From the NCBI RefSeq assembly GCF_000744095.1, contig NZ_JQLI01000008.1, positions 2,914,001-2,978,000 on the forward strand: a DNA stretch of 64,000 bases, in the 5' to 3' direction. Source of the DNA: Cupriavidus necator A5-1 (GTDB taxonomy: Bacteria > Pseudomonadota > Gammaproteobacteria > Burkholderiales > Burkholderiaceae). Below are positions 63,897 through 64,000 of the stretch, piece by piece. The notes under the pieces were generated by a model. That model was given only the letters and a program-made list of their open reading frames with translations, had not been told where the DNA came from and did not search any database. Each line of letters starts with the position of its first letter. Position 1 is the stretch's first letter. A program made the position numbers and the translations under genes.

Positions 63897-64000
63897 TACC
63901 GCAATGGGGGCCGATGTCATTGTCATCGGCGGCGGGCTGCAGGGTACCTCCAGCGCGCTGCACCTGGCTCGCCGGGGCCTGCGTGTCACGCTGCTGGAAG
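63886..64000 (+). CDS. FAD-dependent DAO-family oxidoreductase, N-terminal part
   Basis: A GTG at 63886 with GGAG about 9 bases upstream opens a frame containing ADVIVIGGGLQGTSSALHLA, an FAD-binding motif of the HcnC/DAO family. It overlaps the previous gene by 11 nt and runs off the right edge after 38 codons. It is the probable catalytic subunit partner of the HcnA- and HcnB-like proteins before it. Confidence 0.8.
   Translation, partial: MKPDTAMGADVIVIGGGLQGTSSALHLARRGLRVTLLE

Overview
The window is high-GC, densely coded DNA from a Gram-negative betaproteobacterium. The Burkholderiales-type porin, the paired nitrite/sulfite reductase and DUF934 genes, the cyo quinol oxidase and the wealth of amino-acid oxidase operons suggest Burkholderiaceae, most likely Cupriavidus and probably a secondary replicon; this is inference from gene content, not a database match. 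No rRNA, tRNA, CRISPR array or intact insertion sequence was seen.

Region 1 (1-15.5 kb) and region 2 (21-37 kb) are two paralogous editions of one catabolic module. The recurring parts are a family-5 (Dpp/Opp-like) binding protein, a two-domain GNAT protein, a three-subunit HcnABC-like flavoprotein dehydrogenase, a PuuB-like FAD amine oxidase and a HAD hydrolase. Edition A adds a class III aminotransferase, two cupins, a LysR regulator, a second GNAT gene and a class V aminotransferase. Edition B adds an aldehyde dehydrogenase, the only ABC permease/ATPase set for the family-5 binding proteins, an aspartase and an M20 amidohydrolase. The HcnABC-like genes are present as two apparently identical 3,113-bp direct repeats (4860-7972 and 31098-34210) that bracket about 23 kb of unique DNA. 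Three gene families of the module also survive as short, internally deleted remnants: a binding protein at 21095, a GNAT at about 30861 and a HAD at 36911. The locus therefore looks like the product of repeated duplication and deletion. The likely job is uptake and oxidative breakdown of an amino-acid or amine derivative (opine, polyamine or N-acyl amino acid type); the substrate cannot be read from the sequence.

Between the editions (15.5-21 kb) lie acetyl-CoA synthetase with two small downstream ORFs, a general porin, a possible small RNA with a strong terminator, and a NarL-type regulator whose phospho-acceptor aspartate is replaced by glycine. From 37 to 49.5 kb the content is mixed: a TonB-dependent siderophore receptor behind a Fur-box-like palindrome, decayed fragments resembling tartrate dehydrogenase and MreB, a large zinc-ribbon/cyclase/ATPase protein, a lipoprotein, an NTF2-fold protein, an atypical SDR, an orphan CapV-like patatin phospholipase and a MocR-type regulator.

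The right end (49.7-64 kb) carries cyoABCD, a siroheme sulfite/nitrite reductase with its DUF934 partner, and a LysR-controlled operon in which a PotABCD-like transporter is joined to another HcnABC/opine-oxidase-type flavoprotein set that runs off the window. In all, the window holds three oxidase systems of the opine/hydroxyproline/HCN-synthase superfamily.
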